The notes: generated from the letters alone by a model not told the origin. 40,139 bases of DNA from Campylobacter majalis (GCF_905120465.1 NZ_CAJHOF010000018.1:1-40139); one strand, 5' to 3'; positions 28,282 through 36,061 are shown, counted from the first letter of the stretch. A program made the numbers and translations.

Positions 28282-28449
28282 ATGGCGTTTGATTTTAGTG
28301 AATTTGGTGATATTGAAAATTTGGCAAAAATCGGAGTGCAAAAGCTTTTAAATGATAATTTGCAAACAGCAATGAAGCTACACGAAACACAAAACGCAAT
28401 TAATAAAATTTTAAACCAAATCGATGAGGTAAAACGAACAAATTTATAA
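28282..28449 (+). CDS. Unknown 55-aa helical protein between FI and FII
   Basis: ATG directly follows the FI stop. Reads MAFDFSEFGDIENLAKIGVQ, then helical sequence with Gln/Asn (TAMKLHETQNAINKILNQI). Not part of the P2 order. Followed by a TGTTGCAA...TTGCAACA palindrome (28458-28475). Function unknown. Confidence 0.6.
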   Translation: MAFDFSEFGDIENLAKIGVQKLLNDNLQTAMKLHETQNAINKILNQIDEVKRTNL

Positions 28450-28516
28450 AATCAACTGTTGCAAATTTTGCAACAACTTAAACAAAAATAAAACAAACTA
28501 AATAAGGAGTTTAAAA

Positions 28517-29017
28517 ATGTCAGCATTTAAAGCACAAGCCTTTACAGGGGCTAATTTTTTTATAGATGGTATAGGACTTTTGGGCGAGTTAGTAGATATT
28601 GAATTACCAAAAATTGAAGCCGAAACGCTAGAGACTTCAAGCGGTATAGGCAAGATTGAAGTTACTTTACCAACAATCAAGCCTTTAAGCGTAAAAATAA
28701 CGGTAAATAATCTAAATGAACTATACTTTAACATGCTAGATCAAAGCAAAACGCAAAAATTTTATGTAAAAGCAAATGCAACAAACAGCGACGGCGAAAA
28801 CGCACAAGTAATAGCGACTTTTGAGGGCAAAATCAAATCAATGTCAGGGGCTAAAATAGAGCTTAACAAAGAGGCGAATTTTGATTTTGAAGCAAGTGTT
28901 ACATTTTACAAGCTAGAAGTAGATGCAAAAACTCAAATTTTATACGACGCTAAAAATAACATTTGCCAAATGGGAGCGTTTGACCTATTTAGCACCATCC
29001 GCAAAAATATACTTTAA
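28517..29017 (+). CDS. FII: Tail tube protein gpFII
   Basis: 166 aa. FFIDGIGLLGELVDIELPKI, then ETSSGIGKIEVTLPTIKPLS and VIATFEGKIKSMSGAKIELN, the pattern of P2 FII tube subunits (G-x-G-E beta sandwich). Forms the inner tube inside the sheath. Ribosome site AAGGAGTTTAAAA. Confidence 0.9.
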   Translation: MSAFKAQAFTGANFFIDGIGLLGELVDIELPKIEAETLETSSGIGKIEVTLPTIKPLSVKITVNNLNELYFNMLDQSKTQKFYVKANATNSDGENAQVIATFEGKIKSMSGAKIELNKEANFDFEASVTFYKLEVDAKTQILYDAKNNICQMGAFDLFSTIRKNIL

Positions 29018-29026
29018 GGTACAAGC

Positions 29027-29251
29027 ATGACAAAAGAGCAATATAAAATTTATAAAATAGGCTTACAAAAACAGCGAAACGATGAATTATATGAAATAAA
29101 CTCAAAAATTCATAGACTAAAATACGATATTTTAGCTAGTTTTAATGAGTCTTTTAATTTGCGTGATTTTAAGCTTTTTTCAAAAGAGATGATACAGCTA
29201 CAAGAGCATAAACAAAAACTAGAAAAAGAGGGACAAGATGCCATTAGCTAA
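29027..29251 (+). CDS. Unknown 74-aa helical protein
   Basis: Charged helical protein (YKIYKIGLQKQRNDELYEIN; EMIQLQEHKQKLEKEGQ). It overlaps the start of gpE by 14 bp. Position between tube and chaperone. Perhaps a tail assembly factor; not recognised. Confidence 0.6.
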   Translation: MTKEQYKIYKIGLQKQRNDELYEINSKIHRLKYDILASFNESFNLRDFKLFSKEMIQLQEHKQKLEKEGQDAIS

Positions 29252-29504
29252 AATTGAACTAAAAAAGAAAGAATTTACATTTTGCGATGGACAAAGCGTA
29301 TATTTAAATGAACCGACATTAGGACAGATCCAAAACGCACAAAAAAACGCCAAAGGCGACGAGATCGAACAAGCCAAAATTTTACTAATTGATATGAGTT
29401 TAGGAGAACTTACTAAAGAGTTTTTAAACGCTTGTCCGCAAAGTGAGTTTATAAGATTAATGGAGGTTATAAATAGCTTCATGGGTATTGAAATAAAAAA
29501 CTAA
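29238..29504 (+). CDS. E: Tail assembly chaperone gpE
   Basis: 88 aa. Begins MPLAKIELKKKEFTFCDGQS and carries YLNEPTLGQIQNAQKNAKG, in line with P2 gpE/lambda gpG-type chaperones that load the tape measure. It ends right at a -1 slippery site (A AAA AAC, 29495-29501), so a fraction of ribosomes should continue to the E+E' product. Confidence 0.82.
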   Translation: MPLAKIELKKKEFTFCDGQSVYLNEPTLGQIQNAQKNAKGDEIEQAKILLIDMSLGELTKEFLNACPQSEFIRLMEVINSFMGIEIKN

Positions 29505-29623
29505 TAGAGGGCATAGCCCTCATAACTCACACGCTTCATTTTACTTACGCTGATGTTTTAAGTCTAACATTTGCAGAATTTGCAGAGTTTTACAACATCG
29601 CCGAGCGGATAAATAAAGCCTAG
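29238..29623 (+). CDS. E': gpE+E' frameshift product
   Basis: Translation of gpE to codon 88, slip back one base at A AAA AAC, then 40 codons in the -1 frame to TAG at 29621-29623 (about 128 aa). The extension reads EGIALITHTLHFTYADVLSL, then TFAEFAEFYNIAERINKA, the same kind of short helical module as P2 E'. The frame is open throughout and would otherwise be an unexplained 120-bp gap. Confidence 0.8.
29495..29521 (+). other. Programmed -1 frameshift signal
   Basis: Slippery heptamer A AAA AAC in the right phase (29495-29501), in-frame stop TAA next, then a 5-nt spacer and a perfect 6-bp hairpin GAGGGC-ATA-GCCCTC (29507-29521). Confidence 0.85.
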
Positions 29624-29634
29624 TTTTAGGCTTT
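29615..29634. terminator. Bidirectional terminator after E'
   Basis: AAAGCC-TAGTTTTA-GGCTTT with T-rich flank. Serves the rightward FI-E' operon and the leftward mini-peptide operon. Confidence 0.8.
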
Positions 29635-29728
29635 ATTCTTTTAATCTCTTTTCAAGGCGATTTATACGCAATTCACACACGCCAATCCACGCCGCCAAAA
29701 TCACGATTAAAACAAATTCTAAACTCAT
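29633..29728 (-). CDS. 31-aa membrane peptide (29.7-kb module, third peptide)
   Basis: MSLEFVLIVILAAWIGVCEL, then a basic coiled tail (RINRLEKRLKE), like the tail of 26695-26835. Ribosome site AAAGGGTAAAAG. Last ORF of this leftward array. Confidence 0.6.
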   Translation of the reverse strand: MSLEFVLIVILAAWIGVCELRINRLEKRLKE

Positions 29729-29770
29729 CTTTTACCCTTTATTTTTATTTCAAAAGTATCACAATAGCAT

Positions 29771-29854
29771 TTATTTTTTATCCCTTAAACGATAAACAAC
29801 AACAGCGAGTAACGCAACTACAACTAAATCTAAAATAGCGTTAAAAACTTCCAA
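29771..29854 (-). CDS. 27-aa membrane peptide, TTG start (29.7-kb module, second peptide)
   Basis: (M)EVFNAILDLVVVALLAVVV, then YRLRDKK. TTG start behind AAAGGGGTGCTAAA. The N-terminal half resembles the decayed ORF at 1517-1573. Positioned after the hairpin and inner arm, as in the other modules. Confidence 0.6.
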   Translation of the reverse strand: MEVFNAILDLVVVALLAVVVYRLRDKK

Positions 29855-29872
29855 TTTAGCACCCCTTTATGA

Positions 29873-30040
29873 TATAATTTCAACAGGCAAAGCACAAAGC
29901 TTTTAATCTTAAAGTAAGGGCTAACTAGCCCCTTTTACTTCTTACTGCTTTATTTGTTTAATAAGCAGGTAAAGCGTAATTAACTTGATGATGGCACTCA
30001 TCAAATCAACTACTAAGATAAAAGCTTCCATCGCTTTGCC
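29873..30040 (-). other. 29.7-kb module: inverted repeat, hairpin and antisense promoter
   Basis: GGCAAAGC (29886-29893) pairs with GCTTTGCC (30033-30040), the latter being the ribosome site of peptide 1. The hairpin GGGCTA...TAGCCC is at about 29918-29931. Rightward TATAAT at 29873-29878 would start RNA near 29885, at the inner arm. Confidence 0.65.
29942..30031 (-). CDS. 29-aa hydrophobic peptide (29.7-kb module, first peptide)
   Basis: MEAFILVVDLMSAIIKLITL, then YLLIKQIKQ. Close in plan to the module A first peptide (ME...I...LL..IKQ). Ribosome site AAAGGGGCAAAGCG is in the inverted repeat. Confidence 0.66.
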   Translation of the reverse strand: MEAFILVVDLMSAIIKLITLYLLIKQIKQ

Positions 30041-30054
30041 CCTTTATTTTATTT

Positions 30055-30116
30055 CTAAACTATAAAAATAATTGTTTAGATAATATAATTATATCTGTTT
30101 TTAATAGCTTTGTCAA
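30055..30116 (-). promoter_or_regulatory. Promoter and leader hairpin of the 29.7-kb module
   Basis: Leftward TTGACA (30111-30116), exactly 17 bp, TATAAT (30088-30093). CTAAAC/GTTTAG arms (30055-30060, 30074-30079) sit between promoter and ribosome site, as in module A. Confidence 0.8.
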
Positions 30117-30162
30117 TAGTAAAAAGATGATTTTCATTGTCTTACTAATCACAATGTGGCTG

Positions 30163-30396
30163 TTAGCTTAGTAGTGCTTTTTTTAGCACCGATTTTAATT
30201 GTGCATACTCTTTTAATTGCTCTTTTAGAGCTAAAATTTCTTGATACATTTGTATCGATTTACTCATCGGAGTGCTTAACTCACCTTTTGCTATTGCTGA
30301 ATGTATCGTAGCTTCTGAATTTCCTATAATTTCCGCCAACTCTTTATAAGTCAAATTCCGTTCTTTACAAAACGCTTTTAGTTCATCTGATGTCAT
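30163..30396 (-). CDS. Small HTH protein with C-terminal coiled coil (paralogue)
   Basis: 77 aa. LTYKELAEIIGNSEATIHSA is the HTH; LKEQLKEYAQLKSVLKKALL the coiled tail. Very close to 2028-2267 in the HTH (NLTYK.L.E.IG.SE). It lies just upstream of the module promoter. AAAAAGGGAAACA ribosome site. Confidence 0.78.
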   Translation of the reverse strand: MTSDELKAFCKERNLTYKELAEIIGNSEATIHSAIAKGELSTPMSKSIQMYQEILALKEQLKEYAQLKSVLKKALLS

Positions 30397-30434
30397 TGTT
30401 TCCCTTTTTAAGCAAAAAAAGCCAAAAAAGGCTT

Positions 30435-30536
30435 TTAGTGTTGTAGTTTTTTATCTTTTTTGATTTTGTTTAGATACCACATCGCATAAATCAGCGTTGC
30501 GGTTGAGATAGCTAGGATTATCGTTTGTCCATCCAT
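30435..30536 (-). CDS. 33-aa single-helix membrane peptide, partner of the 62-aa protein
   Basis: MDGQTIILAISTATLIYAMW, then a basic tail ending KKLQH. Starts inside the end of the 62-aa gene (19-bp overlap) after GAGGAGCAAAGACA. Same final QH as 2624-2716. Confidence 0.62.
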   Translation of the reverse strand: MDGQTIILAISTATLIYAMWYLNKIKKDKKLQH

Positions 30537-30706
30537 TGTCTTTGCTCCTCTTTTTGGATTAAAACGCCAAAAATCAAAATTTTAGTGGCGATAAGCGTGG
30601 CTAATACTGAATTTAGAGTAAAGCCATTTTGAGTAATGGTAAAAAGACCATTTATAAAAAAGCCTAAGCCAAAATCTCGTAAAAGCGAACCAGTTAAACT
30701 ATTCAT
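30518..30706 (-). CDS. 62-aa two-helix membrane protein
   Basis: MNSLTGSLLRDFGLGFFING, then LNSVLATLIATKILIFGVL and a charged tail (QKEEQRQWMDKR). Same length and plan as 2718-2906. Followed by its short partner. Function unknown. Confidence 0.66.
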   Translation of the reverse strand: MNSLTGSLLRDFGLGFFINGLFTITQNGFTLNSVLATLIATKILIFGVLIQKEEQRQWMDKR

Positions 30707-30741
30707 GCAAACATCTTACAAAAAGTAAGCTAAAAAAAGAT

Positions 30742-30861
30742 TTAATCACCAAATATCAATGATAGCAAAATCGCAACTATCGCAAAAAATCCAGCAAAAA
30801 GCACTATTGAAACAATACTAGCCAAAACAGCATTTAAGGCATTGTCTATAATCTTAAACAT
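30742..30861 (-). CDS. About 39-aa hydrophobic protein
   Basis: MFKIIDNALNAVLASIVSIV, then LFAGFFAIVAILLSLIFGD. Nearly all hydrophobic after residue 10, perhaps a hairpin of two short helices. AAAAGGTTTAAA ribosome site. First ORF of the leftward accessory block before the tape measure gene. Coordinates may be off by a base or two. Confidence 0.5.
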   Translation of the reverse strand: MFKIIDNALNAVLASIVSIVLFAGFFAIVAILLSLIFGD

Positions 30862-30877
30862 TTTAAACCTTTTACAC

Positions 30878-30909
30878 TTGTAAATTCTTAGCATAAATTA
30901 TACTAAAAT
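30878..30909 (+). promoter_or_regulatory. Late promoter motif, copy 5 (before the tape measure gene)
   Basis: CTTGTAAATTCTTA (TTGTAA 30878-30883), exactly 20 bp, TAAAAT (30904-30909). Confidence 0.7.
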
Positions 30910-30928
30910 CAAAACAAAAAGGCAAAAT

Positions 30929-33283
30929 ATGGCTAATCCTACACTAACCTTTAACATGGAGCTTAAAGGACTTGATAATATCTTAAAAGCCGTAAATAAA
31001 AGCGGTATCACGCTAAATGACAAGCTAACAGACCAAATGAGTGCAGGAGTAAAAAAATACAACGAAGCACTAAAAACGCTAAAAGTTAATCCATTTCAAG
31101 GCTCAAAATTTCATGCAGACTTAGCAAGGCTTAAAGAAAATTTACAAAAAGCCACTATCGCAAAAGTAAAGCTGAACATGGACGAAGCCAAAGCCAAAAT
31201 ATCAAATCTAAAAGGCGAAATAATAGCCGCCGTTGGCTCAGTCGCCGCCATTGCCACGCCGATAAAACTCGCCATGGACTTTGAAAGCTCAATGGCGGAT
31301 GTTAAAAAAGTGGTAGATTTTGAAACGCCGCAAGAGCTTAAAGCCTTTTCAAGCGAGATTATAAACATGAGCAAGACAATACCAATGACCGCCGAGGGAT
31401 TAAGTCAAATCGCCGCTAGTGGTGCTCAGATGGGCATAGCAAAAGATGAGGTATTAAAATTTACAGACATGGCGGCAAAGGTAGCGGTTGCATTTGATAC
31501 CACAGCAGAAGCCACAGGCACAAACATCGGCAAGATAAAAAACATCCTAAACATTAGCATCGATGAAACAGGACGGCTAATGGACGCTATTAATCACCTA
31601 TCAGACAACAACGCAGCCAAAGCAAGTGAAATGGTTGAAGTAATGAAGCGAATAGCAGGAACAGCCAAACAAGTAGGCATCACAAAAGAACAAACAGCCG
31701 CACTAGCTGCAACGTTTATATCATTAGGCAAAGCACCAGAAACCGCCTCAACTGCAGCAGAAGCCCTGCTAAAAAAGCTAAATGGCGTTTTGGCACTAAA
31801 AAAAGGCAAGAAAAAGGCTTTTGAAAGTTTAGGATTTAGCGACGAAGATGTCAAAGGATTAAAAACATCAACTCGAGCACTTGAAAAATCAGGCTTTAGT
31901 ATTGAAAAATTTGCCAAAAAGATGAGAACAAACGCACAAGGAGCGATTTTTGAGTTTTTAGAAGCTTTACAAAAGATAGACCCGCAAAGGCGAGGCATGA
32001 TATTGTCGCAATTTATAGGAACAAACTACGATGGCGATGTCGCCACTTTAGTAAGTGGTATAGATATCTATAAAAAAGCGGTTAATGAAGTAAGCGATCC
32101 GCAAAATTACGCAAACTCAGCCTTAAAAGAATTTCAAAACCGAAGCAATACCGCCACAAACAAGCTACAATCATTTAAAAATAGCATATCAGCAGTTGGT
32201 ATAGCTATAGGCGATATATTTTTGCCTTACGTGCATGTAGTATTTGAAAAATTAGCCGCCTTTACAAACAAGATAGAAGAGTTTATAAAAGAAAATGAAA
32301 GTCTAGTAAAAGCATTAGCCTTAAGCATAGCGGGACTTGTCGCAATAAAAACAGCTTTTTTGGTATTAAAAATCGCAAGTGCAGCCGCCACGTTTAGCCT
32401 TAATGGTTACCGCCAAATTTTAATGATGTTGCCGTTTGATTGCTTAAAGATACAAGGTGCTAATAGTGCATGTGCAGTTAGCTTTAAAAGGCTAACACAA
32501 AGGATAAAAAATAACCTTTTATATTTGCGTCTTTATATTGCCACTTCTAGCGGAGCAAGTGGGATTTTAAAGGATTTTGGTGGTATTGCTTTAATGGCTG
32601 GTAAAAAAATAGCAGGATTTGGATTGCAACTTGTTAAGTTACCATTTACAGCCTTACGCTTAGCCATTGCCGCTTTGTTTTCGCCAATTGGTTTAATGGC
32701 TAGTGCTTTTATAACGGCTGGAGTTTTAATATATAAATTTTGGCATCCTATAAAAGCCTTTTTTATCGGCTTTGCAGATGGATTTAAAAGTGCATTTGAC
32801 CCTATATTTAGTGTTGTTAGCTCAGCCTTTACGCCATTAAAGCCACTTTTTGAATGGTTTAAAAATATATTTAGTGCTATTTTTTCGCAAGTGCAATTAA
32901 CAAGCGATGAGTTTGAAAGTGCTAAAAACGCAGGAGAGGCATTTGGTAAAGCAGTAGCAGGGGCGATTAATTTAATACTCACACCGCTTAAATGGGTAAT
33001 AGATGGCTTAAACAGTGTAAAAGACCTAACAAGTCAAGCAATGTCAAATTTTGATTTTAGCTCAAGCTCATTTAATCCTAAAAACTGGTTTAACAGTAGC
33101 GACACAAAACAAACACCAAAGATAGACACAAAAGGGGCTATTAGTGCATATAAGGCACAAAGCAATAAAACAAGCACAATAAACGACAACAAGACTATAA
33201 ACATCACAATGCACAACTCAAACGCAACGTCTGCATCCATCGCAAAAGCGATTAAAAACAATTCTTACTCTTACGGAGATTAA
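30929..33283 (+). CDS. T: Tail tape measure protein gpT
   Basis: 784 aa, sets tail length and is ejected with DNA. TP901/P2 type: MDFESSMADVKKVVDFETPQ, then MSKTIPMTAEGLSQIAASGA, is the conserved core motif. A coiled N-terminus and hydrophobic segments (LALSIAGLVAIKTAFLVLKI; ALRLAIAALFSPIGLMASAF) follow. C-terminal NDNKTINITMHNSN is usual for the family. Length fits a P2-sized tail. Confidence 0.92.
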   Translation: MANPTLTFNMELKGLDNILKAVNKSGITLNDKLTDQMSAGVKKYNEALKTLKVNPFQGSKFHADLARLKENLQKATIAKVKLNMDEAKAKISNLKGEIIAAVGSVAAIATPIKLAMDFESSMADVKKVVDFETPQELKAFSSEIINMSKTIPMTAEGLSQIAASGAQMGIAKDEVLKFTDMAAKVAVAFDTTAEATGTNIGKIKNILNISIDETGRLMDAINHLSDNNAAKASEMVEVMKRIAGTAKQVGITKEQTAALAATFISLGKAPETASTAAEALLKKLNGVLALKKGKKKAFESLGFSDEDVKGLKTSTRALEKSGFSIEKFAKKMRTNAQGAIFEFLEALQKIDPQRRGMILSQFIGTNYDGDVATLVSGIDIYKKAVNEVSDPQNYANSALKEFQNRSNTATNKLQSFKNSISAVGIAIGDIFLPYVHVVFEKLAAFTNKIEEFIKENESLVKALALSIAGLVAIKTAFLVLKIASAAATFSLNGYRQILMMLPFDCLKIQGANSACAVSFKRLTQRIKNNLLYLRLYIATSSGASGILKDFGGIALMAGKKIAGFGLQLVKLPFTALRLAIAALFSPIGLMASAFITAGVLIYKFWHPIKAFFIGFADGFKSAFDPIFSVVSSAFTPLKPLFEWFKNIFSAIFSQVQLTSDEFESAKNAGEAFGKAVAGAINLILTPLKWVIDGLNSVKDLTSQAMSNFDFSSSSFNPKNWFNSSDTKQTPKIDTKGAISAYKAQSNKTSTINDNKTINITMHNSNATSASIAKAIKNNSYSYGD

Positions 33284-33284
33284 A

Positions 33285-33656
33285 ATGCAACTAATCACGA
33301 TTGAAAATTATATTTTTGGTATAGAAAACAACATAACAAACTTACAAAAGGTTTTAAATATAAATTACGAAAAGCAACAGACCATAACAAAGCCAATTTA
33401 TACGCATTTGGGTGGATATGAAGAGACTATAAGCTTTGAAGCAAAAATTTTATTAAACGATCAAACAAAATTTTTAGGCTTTGAAGAGTTAGTTAAACAA
33501 GCAAGACCGCTAAAAATATCAGCCTTTGATTTAGTGCAGTTTAGGCATATACTAATTAACTCACTAACTCAGGAGCTAGAAAACTTTACTAAAATACGCT
33601 TTAATGCGGCATGGTATTACACTAAAAGCTTAAGCATAAATGGCTATATAATTTAG
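33285..33656 (+). CDS. U: Tail protein gpU
   Basis: 123 aa, P2 gpU family. QTITKPIYTHLGGYEETISF and AKILLNDQTKFLGFEELVKQ fit the pattern. Starts 2 bp after the tape gene. Tail completion and baseplate hub role in P2. Confidence 0.85.
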   Translation: MQLITIENYIFGIENNITNLQKVLNINYEKQQTITKPIYTHLGGYEETISFEAKILLNDQTKFLGFEELVKQARPLKISAFDLVQFRHILINSLTQELENFTKIRFNAAWYYTKSLSINGYII

Positions 33657-33664
33657 GCAAAATA

Positions 33665-34147
33665 ATGGCGGAATTTAAAGATTTTCAAAAGTCCTTAACT
33701 CAAGAGTTAAGAAACGCACTAAATAGGACGCTTTCAAAAATATCAAAAGAACAAAAACAACTATTAATAGCAAGGCTAAAAGTAAAAAGCAACTATTTAC
33801 ACAAACGCCGTTTAACGCCACACCGTGCAAAGCTAGACGATTTAATCATAAAAATCACAGCAACAAACAAAAAAATCACGCCATTTATGTTACAAGAAAA
33901 CTATAGACCAAAGAGCAAATATTACGGCATACCAAACGGACGGACGTTTTACGTAAGAGGTATAAGGCGTGGAGTGCTAGACAAGGGCGACACTCATGGA
34001 TTTAAAGCCGTCTTAGCCAAAGATAAAACAGGGAGAGATTATTATTATTTAGACGGTTTAAAGCGGCTTGATAGTGAAGCCCTGGTATTTTTTAACGAAC
34101 TAAAAGAAAAAGCACAAGAGATATTTACAAAGGAGCTAGAGATATGA
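33665..34147 (+). CDS. Minor tail protein, possibly GPZ-like
   Basis: 160 aa, very basic. QKSLTQELRNALNRTLSKIS and PNGRTFYVRGIRRGVLDKGD recall minor tail protein Z-like genes. It sits between U and X and overlaps X by 4 bp. P2 has no gene exactly here. Moderate confidence. Confidence 0.55.
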   Translation: MAEFKDFQKSLTQELRNALNRTLSKISKEQKQLLIARLKVKSNYLHKRRLTPHRAKLDDLIIKITATNKKITPFMLQENYRPKSKYYGIPNGRTFYVRGIRRGVLDKGDTHGFKAVLAKDKTGRDYYYLDGLKRLDSEALVFFNELKEKAQEIFTKELEI

Positions 34148-34350
34148 AAATTTACATCGCAAAAGACAATGAGACGCTAGATCAAATTTGCTTTAAAATT
34201 TACGGCTCATTAAAAACTGAAATTTATAGCGAGTTTTTACGCCATAACGAAACACTACTAAATAAACACACTTTAAGCGGAGGCGATGAGGTAAAGTGTC
34301 CAGAAATAAGGCTAAAAAGTCAATTGGAGGTTAAATATTTATGGGACTAG
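34144..34350 (+). CDS. X: Tail protein gpX (LysM-like)
   Basis: 68 aa. MKIYIAKDNETLDQICFKIY, then VKCPEI, is the single LysM-like domain of P2 gpX. Position directly before D confirms. Overlaps D by 10 bp. Confidence 0.88.
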   Translation: MKIYIAKDNETLDQICFKIYGSLKTEIYSEFLRHNETLLNKHTLSGGDEVKCPEIRLKSQLEVKYLWD

Positions 34351-35261
34351 AACAATTTAAAAATCCAAAAGTTACGATTTTATACAACGATATAGACAAA
34401 ACAAACGCCATACACTTTACAAACATCCAAATAGACGACTTCGAAAGTGATGAAGCCGACACACTAAATATTACGACACTTTGGAGCAACGCAAAGCCAC
34501 GCGAAAACGACAACATTAAAATCTTTGTTGATGGCTATTTTTTAGGCTCATTTACAATTACAACCATCAAATACAATTATTTAATTAGCATTGAAATAGA
34601 AGCGATATCGGCTAACTACTTTAAGGACTTCAGACAAAAGAAAAATCGCACATTTTTCAATAAAAGCTATTTTGAAATTTTAACTCAAATCGCCAAAGAA
34701 AACGGCTATAACTTAAAAATAGACTTTGAGCGGATGGATGAGGTTGGCGATTTAGAACAATACGACTTAAGCGATTGTGCATTTTGCAAAAAGATAGCCG
34801 ACGATCTAGAAATAACCTTTTGCGTTAAAAATGACACGCTTATTTTTATCGATAAAGACAAGCAAAGCAATCGCGTAGAATATTTTTTAAACGAAGATGA
34901 TATTTTTAATCTAAGCTATCAAATAAATCATTCAAAAGTTTTTAACTCATGCGAAATTAAATGGTTTGACACAAAGAAAAATAAAAGCGTAACCTCAAAA
35001 GTAGGCAAAGGTACTCCAGTTTTAAAATTTAGCGACTTTGCACGTGATAAACACGAAGCATTAAAAAAGGCAAGTGCAAGACTAAAACGCCAAAAAAACA
35101 GCATTTTAGCAGGTAGCGTCACGGCTATTAGTAAGCCATTTTTTGCAGGTGGCTATTTAACGCTAAATTTAAACAACGAACCTTACAAACTCAAAGCATT
35201 AATCTCAAAAATCACGCACAAAATAAGCACAAGCTGGACATGTGAGATTGAATTTACTTAA
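34341..35261 (+). CDS. D: Late control/tail hub protein gpD
   Basis: 306 aa, P2 gpD family (T4 gp27-like hub). NPKVTILYNDIDKTNAIHFT, DFESDEADTLNITTLWSNAK and the YFLNEDDIFNLSYQINHSK region fit. C-terminal KALISKITHKISTSWTCEIE is the standard family end. Last tail gene; only the attachment region follows. Confidence 0.9.
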   Translation: MGLEQFKNPKVTILYNDIDKTNAIHFTNIQIDDFESDEADTLNITTLWSNAKPRENDNIKIFVDGYFLGSFTITTIKYNYLISIEIEAISANYFKDFRQKKNRTFFNKSYFEILTQIAKENGYNLKIDFERMDEVGDLEQYDLSDCAFCKKIADDLEITFCVKNDTLIFIDKDKQSNRVEYFLNEDDIFNLSYQINHSKVFNSCEIKWFDTKKNKSVTSKVGKGTPVLKFSDFARDKHEALKKASARLKRQKNSILAGSVTAISKPFFAGGYLTLNLNNEPYKLKALISKITHKISTSWTCEIEFT

Positions 35262-35276
35262 TTGCGTTACTTTTAC

Positions 35277-35298
35277 AACGGACACCAAAACGGACACC
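35277..35298 (+). promoter_or_regulatory. Putative integrase arm-type sites at the right end
   Basis: AACGGACACC twice (35277-35286 and 35289-35298), 12 bp apart. The inverse copy is at 296-305 by the int start. See left arm entry. Confidence 0.6.
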
Positions 35299-35311
35299 AA
35301 AATAATTTATT

Positions 35312-35345
35312 ATTATAAAATGCCTATATAATGGCATTTTATAAT
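35312..35345. terminator. Perfect hairpin before attR
   Basis: ATTATAAAATGCC and GGCATTTTATAAT, a 13-bp stem with an 8-nt loop. Likely ends late transcription from gene D and shields the flanking DNA. Confidence 0.75.
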
Positions 35346-35348
35346 ATT

Positions 35349-35373
35349 TTCAAATCCCTCTCTGTCCGCCATT
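35349..35373 (+). other. attR: Right attachment core (attR)
   Basis: Perfect 25-bp copy of 87-111, with the tRNA 3'-end sequence and no tRNA body in front. Marks the right end of the prophage. Confidence 0.88.
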
Positions 35374-35408
35374 GCTTCAAGATATAAAACACTTGTTTAT
35401 TGACTTTA

Positions 35409-36038
35409 TTAGTTATAAATTTTAATAGACCTATTAAAGCTATCTAAGTTTTTATTTATATATTTTACATAAACATCATATATCATTTTTGCAGTTGAGT
35501 GACCAAGTAGATAAGATAGCTCTAAAGGTGATACTAAATTAGCTCTTAGCATATTTGTAGCATAAGTATGTCTCATAGTATAAAGTCGTCTATATTTTAT
35601 ATCTAAACAATTAAGTATTGTTTTAAATTTTTTAGTAAATATCTCAGTATCTCTATAAGGTTTTAAATTAGAGTTTAAAAGCACATAATCATCACTGCTT
35701 CTAAATTTAAAACTTTTAAAAGCCTTTATCAATATAGGTTCTAAATCATCTATAATAGGAACAACACGTCTAGATAGTTCAGTCTTTGGAGAGCTTTCGC
35801 CAAATCTAGAACGAGTAGCATTAACATAAATAACACCATTGTTTAAATTTATATCTTTTAGCTTTAAAGCTAAAATTTCACCTGTTCGCATACCAGTAAA
35901 AAAACCAATTGATAAAAATAGATAAAAGTTTAAGCTCTGATGTAGTTTGGCTAAATTTAATATAGCATGAACTTCATCAGCATTAAATGGCTCAATCTCT
36001 TTTTTAGGGGATTTTATGGTTTTAACGCAAAAATTAAA
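35409..36038 (-). pseudogene. 5'-truncated second tyrosine integrase
   Basis: The open frame runs from 36038 (after an in-frame TAG) to 35409. It keeps the full catalytic domain: GFFTGMRTGEILALKL (Arg I), TMRHTYATNML (His-x-x-Arg), LLGHSTAKMIYDVYVKY (His and Tyr). Upstream residues include VKTIKSPKKEIEPF. The arm-binding and most of the core-binding domain are missing, and there is no ATG until residue ~50. It is not the paralogue of int at 306 (different type). It sits 24 bp upstream of the Res gene end, so the R-M block may have replaced its 5' half. Confidence 0.85.
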
Positions 36039-36061
36039 CTAAAATTTTATTCACTTAAAGA

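Noticed and set aside
28458-28475. Terminator between the 55-aa gene and FII
   Set aside because: Good palindrome (TGTTGCAA/TTGCAACA) but no T-run, and FII must be expressed from the same operon.
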